DNA of 64,000 nt from Cytobacillus oceanisediminis (GCF_003182355.1 NZ_QGTW01000013.1:118570-182569), one strand, 5' to 3'. Shown: positions 16,180-24,095, numbered from the stretch's first letter. The notes: generated from the sequence alone by a model not told the origin. Numbers and translations: made by a program.

Positions 16180-17376
16180 ATGAAGAAACAGCCGTTATGG
16201 ACGAAGGATTTTTTGAGTATTTCTATTACTAGTTTTTTCTTATTTATGGGTTTTTATATTTTGCTGACAACGCTTCCCCTTTATATTTTGGATGATTTAA
16301 GGGGTGACGAGACACAGGTGGGCCTGATTATATCGGTATTCCTGATTGCCGCAGTGATCAGCCGTCCATTTACTGGAAAGTGGATTGACGAGCTTGGCCG
16401 CCGGAAAATCTTGCTTGCTTCATTACTGGTGTTTGCAGTCTCTTCCCTGCTTTACTTTTGGGCTGACTCAACTCCAGCTTTGCTTGCATTGAGGTTCCTG
16501 CACGGAATCGGCTTTGGTATGGCAACAACAGCAACCGGAGCGATAGTCGCGGACTTAGTTCCCAATGAACGCAGAGGCGAAGGTCTTGGCTACTATGCAA
16601 TGTTTATGAACCTGGCCATGGTTATCGGCCCATTTGCAGGCTTGACGATTGTTCAATATGCAAACTTTGTATGGATTTTCGCTTTATGTACGGTTTTATC
16701 ATTCATAGCGCTTTTATTGGGTGTTTTTGTAAAAATGCCACAAAGAGCAGAAGGCTCTGCCAAGCATCCAAAATTTACTCTCTCAAGCTTGTTTGAGAAA
16801 AACGCAGTTCCTGTCGCTGTCGCAGCGGGAATCCTTGCATTTGCTTACGCAGGAATTCTTTCCTTTATTTCTGTTTATGCCAAAGAGCTTGGCCTGCTGG
16901 AAGCTGCAAGCTTCTTTTTTGTAGTATATGCGGCGTTCATCATCATGTCCCGCCCCTTCACAGGCCGCTGGTTTGATACTTATGGTGAAAATAAAGTCAT
17001 TTATCCGGGCATCATCCTGTTTGCCGCCGGATTATTTTTGCTTAGCCAGGCAAACAGCACCTTTTTGTTCCTGCTGTCCGGCGCAATTATCGGATTAGGC
17101 TACGGCACCATCGTTCCAAGCCTTCAAACAGTAGCGATAAAACGAGCCGATCCATCGAAAAGAGGCCTTGCTACTTCTACCTTCTTCACACTATTTGATA
17201 CTGGGATTGGATTAGGCTCCTATATTTTAGGAATACTTGCGGTTCAAACAGGATTTTCAACCCTATATTTCATGCTTGCGGGAGTTGCGCTGTTTGGCCT
17301 GTTCGTCTACTATATGCTCCATGGGAAACAGAAAGAGCCAAACACAGTGCACTCTGAAGCTAATTTGCCGTTATAA
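16180..17376 (+). CDS. ywoG: MFS efflux transporter (YwoG-like)
   Basis: This 398-residue protein has twelve predicted membrane helices. The motif-A loop between helices 2 and 3 reads GKWIDELGRRKIL, with the equivalent loop in the second half GRWFDTYGENKV. The motif-C-like stretch is MVIGPFAGLTI. These support a proton-driven drug-efflux MFS of the 12-helix group, close to B. subtilis YwoG. It follows the MarR gene by 44 bases, which include a long hairpin, and has GGAGG before its ATG. Transcription is probably repressed by the MarR product. A terminator follows. Confidence 0.82.
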   Translation: MKKQPLWTKDFLSISITSFFLFMGFYILLTTLPLYILDDLRGDETQVGLIISVFLIAAVISRPFTGKWIDELGRRKILLASLLVFAVSSLLYFWADSTPALLALRFLHGIGFGMATTATGAIVADLVPNERRGEGLGYYAMFMNLAMVIGPFAGLTIVQYANFVWIFALCTVLSFIALLLGVFVKMPQRAEGSAKHPKFTLSSLFEKNAVPVAVAAGILAFAYAGILSFISVYAKELGLLEAASFFFVVYAAFIIMSRPFTGRWFDTYGENKVIYPGIILFAAGLFLLSQANSTFLFLLSGAIIGLGYGTIVPSLQTVAIKRADPSKRGLATSTFFTLFDTGIGLGSYILGILAVQTGFSTLYFMLAGVALFGLFVYYMLHGKQKEPNTVHSEANLPL

Positions 17377-17398
17377 CTCGTATAGCTGCTTATTCTGG

Positions 17399-17426
17399 AA
17401 AAGAGCCCATTGCGGCTCTTTTTCTT
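17399..17426 (+). terminator. Terminator of ywoG
   Basis: AAAAGAGCC and GGCTCTTTT pair around CATTGC, followed by CTTTT. Confidence 0.85.
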
Positions 17427-17534
17427 TTGTCGTTTGTCAACCCCGAATTGTGTATATTTTCTGTCTTTTTTGTAAAAACCAACATATAATGTAATTAAAT
17501 AAAAATGCAGATATCATTTCAAGGAGGTTTATGA

Positions 17535-17651
17535 ATGACAATCGTTCACATTTTGAACTTTTCTATTCCTATTGCATGTGTATTTTTATTTGGTGTAATG
17601 GTTGACCGCATGTGCAAACCGGACGGATCTGAACAAGAAGCAAATGAATAA
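17535..17651 (+). CDS. 38-residue small membrane protein
   Basis: A short frame beginning ATG ACA ATC GTT CAC has AAGGAGG seven bases upstream, an ideal ribosome-binding site. The product is one hydrophobic helix (ILNFSIPIACVFLFGVMV) followed by a polar acidic tail ending QEANE, so it is a single-pass small membrane protein with two cysteines. An overlapping ATG at 17531 opens a shorter frame without such sense. I do not recognise the family. Confidence 0.65.
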   Translation: MTIVHILNFSIPIACVFLFGVMVDRMCKPDGSEQEANE

Positions 17652-17757
17652 TGGAACTTAATTTGTAAAGTTGCTGGATTTCTGCGCTTTTTTTGTTTTT
17701 TATCGTCCTGCCCGCTGAATTTAGATGAAAGTTTCAGCATATCCAGACAAAAAATTA

Positions 17758-17830
17758 GTATATTTGCAAGTTCAGCTATTTTATTAGCAACTTTTGATTT
17801 TTATTAGCAGCTTTTCTATTTTATTAGCAA
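17758..17830. repeat. Tandem array of 20-21 bp units (TTTTATTAGCAA type)
   Basis: TTTTATTAGCAA or TTTTATTAGCAG begins at 17779, 17799 and 17819, an exact 20-base period, with a degenerate copy at 17758. It lies 34 bases past the motB terminator. It has the same layout and a similar core to the arrays at 13911 and 40837. Confidence 0.75.
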
Positions 17831-17863
17831 CTTTTCAATAATTCCGCATTCATCCTTCACCTA

Positions 17864-17896
17864 AAAAAAGAAATCAGCAATTCTAAGGCTGATTTC
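17864..17896 (-). terminator. Terminator overlapping the motB stop codon
   Basis: GAAATCAGC and GCTGATTTC form a nine-pair stem around AATTCTAAG, with a seven-base A-run that becomes the U-tract. The motB stop codon lies in the loop. Confidence 0.85.
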
Positions 17897-18680
17897 CCGT
17901 TCTTGGCAATATTAAAATTTCTACCCGTCTGTTTTTGGCTCTGCCATCTTTTGATTCATTGTCGGCAACCGGCTGGAATTCACCAAATCCCTTTGCACTG
18001 AACCAGCGTGGATCAAGTTTATCGTGATGAAGGATAATTTTCATAAAATTAACCGCCCGCATTACACTTAGTTCCCAGTTTGATTCAAAGCGGGAATTAC
18101 GGATTGGAACATTGTCTGTATGCCCGCTAATAATGATATTCCGGGGCGGGTCCATGACGAGGAGCTCTGCTATTTCATTCGCTATTTTTGAATCTCCGGT
18201 CCGAACCTCTGCACTTCCTGAGCTAAAAAGGACATTATCTCTGATTGAAACAAGCAGCCCCTCTGTGGTTAAAGAAGTCTCCAGCTTGTCTGCCAAATTC
18301 TTATTCTCTATAAATGCATTTACTTTTTGCTGAAGAGCGGCTAGTTCTTCCTGGTCTGCCGCCTGCTTAAGCTGCTCTTTTTCCAGCTTATCAAGCGCAG
18401 CCATTCCCTCAAAGTCCTTGCCTGGATTCTCTAAAACAGCATCTGTTGATTGCATCTGGCCTTCGGGCACCGGGCTTGGAAATTCCATGACACCTGTTCC
18501 ACCAGTAAAAACGTCATTGAATGCTTTCGATAACTTCTGAAACTTTTGTGCATCAACAGAACTCATGGCAAACAGGACAATAAAAAGAGCCAGCAGCAGG
18601 GTTAATAGATCAGCATATGGCAGAAGCCAGGATTCATCCACATGCTCTTCGTGATGCTGCTTCTTTTTTCGCCTACTCAT
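17883..18680 (-). CDS. motB: Flagellar motor stator protein MotB
   Basis: This 265-residue inner-membrane protein has a short basic N-terminus, one transmembrane helix with the proton-carrying aspartate in LLPYADLLTLLLALFIVLFA, a plug/linker region and an OmpA-like peptidoglycan-binding domain (IIISGHTDNVPI ... NWELSVMRAVNF ... AKNRRVEI). With MotA it forms the stator that turns the flagellar motor. The frame extends to 18755, but the ATG at 18680 gives the usual start MSRRKKK and overlaps the end of motA by eight bases, as in coupled motAB pairs. Confidence 0.93.
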   Translation of the reverse strand: MSRRKKKQHHEEHVDESWLLPYADLLTLLLALFIVLFAMSSVDAQKFQKLSKAFNDVFTGGTGVMEFPSPVPEGQMQSTDAVLENPGKDFEGMAALDKLEKEQLKQAADQEELAALQQKVNAFIENKNLADKLETSLTTEGLLVSIRDNVLFSSGSAEVRTGDSKIANEIAELLVMDPPRNIIISGHTDNVPIRNSRFESNWELSVMRAVNFMKIILHHDKLDPRWFSAKGFGEFQPVADNESKDGRAKNRRVEILILPRTGNQP

Positions 18681-19467
18681 CCTTCGCCACACTGCTTTCT
18701 TCAAGGAATTTTCTGCGTTCCCCTGAAGGAAGATAGGAAGCCAGTTTTTGTTCAATTACCCGCGGTGCTTCCCCTTCCAAAATGGACAGGATTCCTTCAA
18801 TCATCATGCTCTTCAGCTTTGCTTCCTGCTTCGATTTTCTCTTTAGCTTATTGGCAAACGGATGCCAAAGCACATATCCCGTGAAGATCCCCAGCAAAGT
18901 TGCAACAAAGGCCGCACTGATGGCATGGCCCAAGCTGGTTGTATCATTCATATTTCCCAATGCTGCGATCAATCCAATAACCGCCCCCAACACTCCGAGA
19001 GAAGGAGCATATGTGCCTGCCTGGCTGAAAATCAAAGCTCCTGATTGATGCCTTTCTTCCATGGCATCGATTTCTTCGCTCAACACATCACGGATGTAAT
19101 CAGCGCTTTGGCCGTCAACCGCTAGTGATAACCCGTTTCTTAAAAAAGTGTCTTCGATTTCATTGGTTTTAACTTCAAGGGCAAGCAGACCTTCTTTTCT
19201 TGCCAGCTGAGCCCAATCTGAAAACATTTTAATCATCTCAGTGGGATTCATGAGCTTTTCTTCCTTAAATAAGACCCTAAATAGCTTTGGTACCCTTTTT
19301 ACTTCACTCGTTGGAAAAGCAATGGAAACTGCTGCTGCCGTTCCCAAAATAATAATCAGGATAGCTGCAGGATTAAGGAGAACTGCGGGGCTTACCCCTT
19401 TGTAAATCATCCCTACTCCAACCGCTATTAATCCTAAAATTATTCCTATTATTGTTGTCTTATCCAT
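18673..19467 (-). CDS. motA: Flagellar motor stator protein MotA
   Basis: This 264-residue protein has four membrane helices. A long cytoplasmic loop between helices 2 and 3 (about residues 60-150) touches the rotor. The MotA/TolQ region SLGVLGAVIGLIAALGNM and the following AISAAFVATLLGIFTGYV are the conserved ion-channel helices. It pairs with MotB; proton rather than sodium use is likely by resemblance to B. subtilis MotA. The preferred ATG at 19467 follows AGGTG by eight bases; the frame also has a GTG at 19476. The product ends in a charged cytoplasmic tail overlapping motB. Confidence 0.92.
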   Translation of the reverse strand: MDKTTIIGIILGLIAVGVGMIYKGVSPAVLLNPAAILIIILGTAAAVSIAFPTSEVKRVPKLFRVLFKEEKLMNPTEMIKMFSDWAQLARKEGLLALEVKTNEIEDTFLRNGLSLAVDGQSADYIRDVLSEEIDAMEERHQSGALIFSQAGTYAPSLGVLGAVIGLIAALGNMNDTTSLGHAISAAFVATLLGIFTGYVLWHPFANKLKRKSKQEAKLKSMMIEGILSILEGEAPRVIEQKLASYLPSGERRKFLEESSVAKDE

Positions 19468-19576
19468 GCATGCCACACCTATCTATGTAGTCTAAGAAAA
19501 CTGCAATCCTATCTACTATTAATTTCGGATACTTTCTACGGTTCTTTAGGAAAATTTTCTTATGCGTTATTTTCAA

Positions 19577-19611
19577 TTAAAACAGGACAAGGTTCAAAAA
19601 CCTGTCCTGTA
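19577..19611 (-). terminator. Terminator after the Arg/Asp-repeat gene
   Basis: ACAGGACAAGGTT and AACCTGTCCTGT pair with a small bulge around CAAAA; the A-run on the left gives a UUUU tail for minus-strand transcripts. Confidence 0.8.
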
Positions 19612-19622
19612 TCTGCATACCG

Positions 19623-20309
19623 TTAGATCCAGCGGCAGCCGCAATGCCTTCTTCGTCTTCTGTCATCGTCTTCTGCACCGCGCACTCTGTCACCTCTGCA
19701 GCCTCTTCCTGTTCCGGCTAAATCTCTGTTATACCATAAGTGACCGGCACCATCATGACGGCGATGTCTTCTGCGGTCATCTTCTGCTCCCGCTACATCA
19801 TCACGGCGATGTTTTCTGCGGTCATCTTCTCCCGCTACATCATCACGGCGATGTTTTCTGCGGTCATCTTCAACTCCCGCTACATCATCACGACGGTGTT
19901 TTCTGCGGTTATCTTCTGCTCCCGCTACATCGTCACGGCGGTGTTTTCTGCGGTCATCTTCAACTCCCGCTACATCATCACGGCGGTGTTTTCTGCGGTC
20001 ATCTTCTGCTCCCGCTACATCATCACGGCGGTGTTTTCTGCGGTCATCTTCTGCTCCTGCTATATCATCACGGCGGTGTTTTCTGCGGTTATCTTCTGCT
20101 CCCGCTACATCGTCACGGCGGTGTTTTCTGCGGTCATCTTCTGCTCCCGCTACATCACAGCGGTGTTTTCCGCGGCCATCTTCAACTCCTCCTACATCGT
20201 CACAGCGGTGTTTTCCGCGGTCATCTTCTGCTCTAACAATAACCTTGTCTGCCCTAATTTCTACTTCATCTGCATTGATCTCAAATCTTCTTCTCCAATT
20301 GTTTGACAT
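19623..20309 (-). CDS. Protein of about eleven 15-residue Arg/Asp-rich repeats
   Basis: This 228-residue protein begins MSNNWRRRFEINADEVEIRA; AAGGAGGT lies six bases before the ATG at 20309. After about 28 residues it consists of units like AEDDRRKHRRDDVAG, nearly identical to one another. Two units lack exactly one residue, so the frame is kept. The tail (about residues 185-228) is a less regular Gly/Arg/Asp/Cys-rich part. It has no signal peptide or membrane helix. Dense alternating plus and minus charges suggest a low-complexity structural protein, such as a spore-coat or nucleic-acid-associated protein. No known family is recognised. The opposite frame is also open but lacks start signals. 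Confidence 0.7.
   Translation of the reverse strand: MSNNWRRRFEINADEVEIRADKVIVRAEDDRGKHRCDDVGGVEDGRGKHRCDVAGAEDDRRKHRRDDVAGAEDNRRKHRRDDIAGAEDDRRKHRRDDVAGAEDDRRKHRRDDVAGVEDDRRKHRRDDVAGAEDNRRKHRRDDVAGVEDDRRKHRRDDVAGEDDRRKHRRDDVAGAEDDRRRHRRHDGAGHLWYNRDLAGTGRGCRGDRVRGAEDDDRRRRRHCGCRWI
19740..20236. repeat. 45-bp coding tandem repeat
   Basis: About eleven copies of a 45-base unit, marked on the plus strand by GGTGTTTTCTGCGGTCATCT, encode the 15-residue repeats on the minus strand. Units differ by few bases; two are 42 bases long. High identity between units indicates recent expansion by slippage or unequal crossing-over, and copy number may vary between strains. Confidence 0.9.
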
Positions 20310-20411
20310 TTGAATACCTCCTTCCCCCTGGATACTATAGAATATGTTTCTTCGAAGGTTTCCGCATGGACAAAACCCCAGGCTATCAGAAAATGTGCAT
20401 GTCTTTTGTAT

Positions 20412-20452
20412 AAAAAACAAAAAAACTCCTTTCCTTTTAAGGAGAGAAGTTT
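20412..20452 (-). terminator. Terminator of the STAS gene
   Basis: On the minus strand AACTTCTCTCCTT pairs with AAGGAAAGGAGTT, followed by a long T-tract. Confidence 0.75.
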
Positions 20453-20458
20453 CCTGGA

Positions 20459-20920
20459 CTATATTTTTTGAAATACTAGATTATTTATCTTCATTAAGTG
20501 CATTAATGCGGCCTGGAACGTGGCATGTGTTTCAGTATTAAGCTCAATGCCTGATAAGACAATCTCTTTTATTAACTGTGGCGTCATGCCGACAAAATAA
20601 GGCTTTACCCCCATTAGGCGAATTGATTCAGTTAGATTTCGGATTTGCTGGCCCAATTCAACAAGGCACATCTGCTCAATTCGCTCGACCGTAATATCGG
20701 TAAAATCGATGATGGCAAATTCTATATCATGATTTTTGATATGGTTCAAAATTTTAACGGTAATCTTTTCAAACCTTTCTGCAAAGAGGAGGCCTGTAAT
20801 CGGCACCAAAATAGTTTGGGGAACAATCGATGGAATGATTGGTGCAGTCATTTCTGCGATAGTCGCTTCGTATTCCTCTATCCTTTTTTCAAGAGACTTT
20901 ATATATTCATCTTTATTCAT
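20459..20920 (-). CDS. STAS domain protein, RsbR/RsbS-like
   Basis: This 153-residue protein has an N-terminal coiled segment (EYIKSLEKRIEEYEATIAEM) and a single STAS domain that begins PIIPSIVPQTILVPITG. It resembles the C-terminal half of RsbR proteins of the sigma-B stressosome. The first phospho-acceptor region is kept as IDFTD, but the second (usually VDT or VDS) reads VERIEQM, so the main phosphorylated residue seems lost. That suggests a divergent stressosome-related or regulatory role rather than a standard RsbR or RsbS. It is a single gene with GGAG before the ATG and a strong terminator. Confidence 0.7.
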   Translation of the reverse strand: MNKDEYIKSLEKRIEEYEATIAEMTAPIIPSIVPQTILVPITGLLFAERFEKITVKILNHIKNHDIEFAIIDFTDITVERIEQMCLVELGQQIRNLTESIRLMGVKPYFVGMTPQLIKEIVLSGIELNTETHATFQAALMHLMKINNLVFQKI

Positions 20921-20977
20921 GTTTTCTCCTTAAATGCTTCATTGTATGCCATCAGGGGAACTGTAAAATGGCCAGCA

Positions 20978-21352
20978 TTAGAATAATTTATTGTTTATTT
21001 TTTCTTCGTAGTTTTTAAAAATTGATGAATTGGTATTTTGTCTTCTTTTCGACATCATGCTATTAAAACGAAGCATTTTTTCATTGAGCTTCTGCTTCAA
21101 TTCCTTCTTTTCTTCACTATCCTCGCATTTTTTGATTAGGTCTTCAATTGTGAGCATTTCCTGTTTAATTTGGGTTTCTTCCTCGGTATAGCCAGCATTT
21201 TTCAGAATGCGGTAAGCCATTCTCAGGTTTTCCGGCACTGACGCAAGATCATCAAAAGGAAGCGGCTTTCCATAGCCCGGCAAGTTGTCAAACTCGCCAT
21301 CCTTGTAAGCTCTTTTAATCCGATCTTCAGAAATAATGGTAAAGAAGTCCAT
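20978..21352 (-). CDS. DUF1992 (DnaJ homologue C28-like) protein
   Basis: This 124-residue soluble protein begins MDFFTIISEDRIKRAYKDGEFDNLPGYGKPLPFDD, of which the part from RIKRAYKDGEFDNLPGYGKP is diagnostic of DUF1992. The rest is charged helix. Despite the family nickname there is no J domain. The function is unknown. It is encoded alone; GGGGGAAA lies before the ATG. A short gap separates it from the STAS gene, and the two lie on the same strand. Confidence 0.8.
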   Translation of the reverse strand: MDFFTIISEDRIKRAYKDGEFDNLPGYGKPLPFDDLASVPENLRMAYRILKNAGYTEEETQIKQEMLTIEDLIKKCEDSEEKKELKQKLNEKMLRFNSMMSKRRQNTNSSIFKNYEEKINNKLF

Positions 21353-21476
21353 CCTTTTATTTCCCCCTTTACATAATTTGTTACTTCTTATTATATATTT
21401 TCAGCGCTGCTTATTAAAGTAATTATATTTTAGGAATGCGCACGAAAAAACAAGAGAAAGCTTCTACCTCCTCCTG

Positions 21477-22085
21477 CTATATTTTCCCTATTAGATTCGG
21501 ATCCCGGGTGATTCCAGGCTCGCCTGGCTTCCAATTTGCAGGTACTCCCTGCCCTGTCTGCTGGGCATATTGAATCCCCTGCATAATTCTGACATGTTCA
21601 TGAAGATTCCGGCCAACTTCCCCTGGATAAATTAATTTTGCAGAGATGATCCCATTTGGATCAATAAAAACCGATGCTCTTACGGCTGCCCCAGACTTTT
21701 CATCCAGAACCCGGTATGCTCTGCTGATAGTATGTGTCCTGTCGCTTACCATCGGAAAATTTACATTTTTTAAAGAGGGAGAGGTCTCCTTAAATACTTT
21801 GTGCGAATATACACTGTCCGTACTAATGGACATTACTTCACAGTTAAGTGCTTTTAAGTAAGGATTAATAGCGGCGACCGCCGCCAATTCTGTCGGTCAG
21901 ACAAAAGTAAAGTCGCTTGGATAAAAGAACAGCAGTACCCACTTGCCCTTATAATTCTCTAAATTGATTTTTTTTATTTGATTATCAATAATGGCATCAG
22001 CAGTGAAAATCGGAGCACGATCTCCACGGCTTGCGCAAAAAAACGCTGGGCTTGCAGCCACGGCTGCGTTAAATTCATTCACCAT
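21477..22085 (-). CDS. prxU: Probable selenocysteine-containing peroxiredoxin (PrxU-like)
   Basis: A 203-codon frame is open except for one TGA at codon 63 (21897-21899), exactly where 2-Cys peroxiredoxins have the catalytic cysteine: the text reads [16 protein letters not shown] instead of FTFVCPTE. The frame then continues for 139 codons with all family landmarks ([13 protein letters not shown] near the end). A hairpin with a GGUC loop starts ten bases after the TGA, as a bacterial SECIS would. The usual C-terminal resolving cysteine (VCPANW) is replaced by VPANW. The ATG at 22085 follows AGGGAG; a TTG at 22109 is less likely. If TGA is read as selenocysteine, the enzyme reduces peroxides with high rate; otherwise it is a truncated pseudogene. 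Confidence 0.75.
21867..21889 (-). promoter_or_regulatory. SECIS-like hairpin after the prxU TGA codon
   Basis: In the mRNA, AAU-[U]-GGCGGC-GGUC-GCCGCU-AUU can fold into a stem of six upper pairs, one bulged U and three lower pairs. The GGUC loop begins 17 bases after the UGA. The E. coli fdhF SECIS has the same GGUC loop 18 bases after its UGA and also a bulged U. Folding is by eye. Confidence 0.55.
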
Positions 22086-22247
22086 TCCTTTGCTCCCTTC
22101 ATACTTCAATATCCACCATATATACTTATGCTTTCAAAAAGGAAAATGAACGCGAAAAAATGAAAATAAGCTGCCATACATAGTCTTTAAACTCAGGGGG
22201 GAAAATAGTGAAAGACCCGTAACCTTAAAGATGAAAGGAGCATTACC

Positions 22248-22436
22248 ATGTCACGTGGAGTACATTTCAACCATAAAAGAAAGCTTCATCCAGGGAACTT
22301 TCCTGAACATACAATGGTAGAACAGCATACAACCGAAGCTCAAGAAGACGAGGAATTAATTGTTACACAAGAATCATTTAAAAACCGCTTTGAAGAAGAT
22401 GAAGCAAAAGAGCTTGAAGATAGAGCCAAGGAATAG
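22248..22436 (+). CDS. 62-residue acidic small protein, unknown
   Basis: A short frame with AAAGGAG eight bases before the ATG and a clean terminator six bases after the stop. The product starts with a basic, His-rich part (MSRGVHFNHKRKLHPGNF) and ends in a strongly acidic helix (RFEEDEAKELEDRAKE), with no membrane segment. I cannot name a family. It is transcribed away from prxU, and the two may share the intergenic promoter region. Confidence 0.65.
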   Translation: MSRGVHFNHKRKLHPGNFPEHTMVEQHTTEAQEDEELIVTQESFKNRFEEDEAKELEDRAKE

Positions 22437-22441
22437 GAATT

Positions 22442-22470
22442 AGGGTCTGAAAAATTTCAGACCCTTTGTT
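22442..22470 (+). terminator. Terminator of the 62-residue ORF
   Basis: AGGGTCTGAAA and TTTCAGACCCT form a perfect stem, followed by TTGTTTTTA. Confidence 0.85.
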
Positions 22471-22471
22471 T

Positions 22472-23965
22472 TTATATTGTTTCAATATCAACTTTTTTCA
22501 GCCAGGAAGCACATGCTTCAATATCCTTAGAGAAAATGCGATCCTTTGTAATGGAAGGGACAATTTTTCTGGCTTCTTCATAGAATTTCTTTGTCTTATC
22601 AGCCATTTTTTCTGATCCGCGGTATTCTGCTGCCTGCAGTGCGCAAATTAATTCAATGGCAAGGACTTTATTAACATTTTGGATAATCTGATATGCATGC
22701 CTTGACCCAATCGTTCCCATGCTGACATGGTCTTCCTGATTCCCGGAGGAAGGAATCGAATCGACACTTGCCGGATGTGCAAGCGTCTTATTTTCCGATA
22801 CAAGGGAAGCCGCCACATATTGGAGAATCATCGCACCTGATTGCAGGCCTGGTTCCGGGCTTAAAAATGGCGGTAAATCACTTAGCTGCGGATTGACAAG
22901 CCTTTCAATTCTGCGCTCTGAAATGTTGGCAAGTTCCGCGACAGCAATTTTCATAAAATCCATTGCGAGTGCAATCGGCTGGCCATGAAAATTCCCGCCG
23001 GAAATGACGCTTTCTCCATTATCAAAAATGAGCGGATTATCAGTAGCTGCGTTCATTTCAATCTCAAGCTTTTCTTTTACATAATCAAGTGCCTGCCAGG
23101 AAGCACCGTGCACCTGCGGAATGCACCGGACCGAATAAGCATCCTGAACCCGGATTTCTCCCTGCCTGGTAATCAAACTGCTTCCTGACAGGTATTCACG
23201 CATCCTCCTTGCTGTATCCACCTGCTGCTGATAGCCTCTTGCCTGGTGGACATTTTCATCAAAGGCATCAATAATTCCATTTAAGCCCTCCATGGTCACA
23301 GCTGCAATCAATTCACTTTGATAAGCCATCCTTTCTGCTTCAAGATATGCTACGACACCCATCGCAGTCATCGCCTGTGTACCATTGATAAGCGCAAGGC
23401 CTTCCTTTGCTTCCAATGTTAGAGGTGCAATGCCTTCCTGCTCAAGAACTTCCAATGCCGGCTTCCTTTCACCATTGTAAAATACCTCTCCCTCTCCTAC
23501 TAAGACCAGCGCTAAATGGGAAAGAGGCGCCAAATCGCCGCTTGCACCAAGCGAGCCCTGCTGGGGAATGACCGGATGAATATTTTTATTAACCAGTTCT
23601 AGAAGCGTCTCGATTACTGCTGGGCGAACTCCGGAAAAACCTTTTAATAATGCATTGGCTCTTAAAAGCAGCATGGCTCTTGATACAGATTCAGAAAATG
23701 GCTCTCCTACACCACATGCATGCGAGCGGATCAGGTTTAATTGAAGATCCTGTACATCCCCCTGATCAATGAGTACATCGCTAAACTTTCCAAAGCCAGT
23801 ATTAATGCCGTAAATGACTTTTTCCTCGCTGACAATTTTTTTCACTGCTGCATGGCTGTTTTTAACACTCTCCATACTCTCCTCAGATGCTGCTACTTTT
23901 TCTCCTTCAAATAAAACTCGATTGACTTCTTTCAAAGTAAGCAGATTTCCGTTTAGAATAACCAT
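22472..23965 (-). CDS. hutH: Histidine ammonia-lyase HutH
   Basis: This 497-residue enzyme turns L-histidine into urocanate and ammonia, the first step of histidine degradation. The active-site triad Ala-Ser-Gly that forms the MIO cofactor is in [30 protein letters not shown] and [11 protein letters not shown] are also family landmarks. The other hut genes (hutU, hutI, hutG, hutP) are not nearby, so the gene stands alone. The ATG at 23965 follows AGGAGGG. A second in-frame ATG at 24019 has its own AGGAGG and would add 18 residues that look like a duplicate of the gene's start. A strong hairpin lies in the leader. Confidence 0.92.
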   Translation of the reverse strand: MVILNGNLLTLKEVNRVLFEGEKVAASEESMESVKNSHAAVKKIVSEEKVIYGINTGFGKFSDVLIDQGDVQDLQLNLIRSHACGVGEPFSESVSRAMLLLRANALLKGFSGVRPAVIETLLELVNKNIHPVIPQQGSLGASGDLAPLSHLALVLVGEGEVFYNGERKPALEVLEQEGIAPLTLEAKEGLALINGTQAMTAMGVVAYLEAERMAYQSELIAAVTMEGLNGIIDAFDENVHQARGYQQQVDTARRMREYLSGSSLITRQGEIRVQDAYSVRCIPQVHGASWQALDYVKEKLEIEMNAATDNPLIFDNGESVISGGNFHGQPIALAMDFMKIAVAELANISERRIERLVNPQLSDLPPFLSPEPGLQSGAMILQYVAASLVSENKTLAHPASVDSIPSSGNQEDHVSMGTIGSRHAYQIIQNVNKVLAIELICALQAAEYRGSEKMADKTKKFYEEARKIVPSITKDRIFSKDIEACASWLKKVDIETI

Positions 23966-24053
23966 TTTATTTTCCCTCCTATGCGTTAAAGTCATCAAAG
24001 ATCCTGTTAGATTTTCCATTTCATTTCCTCCTCGGTACATTAGCGAAATAAAG

Positions 24054-24095
24054 AAAAGGCTGTATTTCAAACACAGGTTTGAAATACAGCCTTTT
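24054..24095 (-). promoter_or_regulatory. Terminator-like hairpin in the hutH leader (attenuator candidate)
   Basis: AAAAGGCTGTATTTCAAAC and GTTTGAAATACAGCCTTTT form a perfect 19-pair stem with the loop CTGT, followed on the minus strand by CTTTATTT. It sits between a good promoter (24176-24205) and the hutH start, so transcripts must pass it. B. subtilis hut is controlled by HutP-mediated antitermination at such a hairpin. HutP control here is inference, as no hutP is visible. Confidence 0.65.

Noticed and set aside
19562..20236. Open frame on the plus strand through the 45-bp repeats
   Set aside because: It lacks a ribosome-binding site, and its repeats (SRYIITAVFSAVIF type in one frame) arise from the tandem DNA. 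The minus strand has the clear start signal, terminator and a frame-keeping pattern.
22215..22228. AGACCCGTAACCTT like AGACCCGTGACCTT near 5453
   Set aside because: Thirteen of fourteen bases agree, but the match does not continue on either side; probably chance or a very short remnant.
24019..24070. hutH starting at 24070
   Set aside because: That ATG lies inside the leader hairpin and has no ribosome-binding site; 23965 or 24019 are better.
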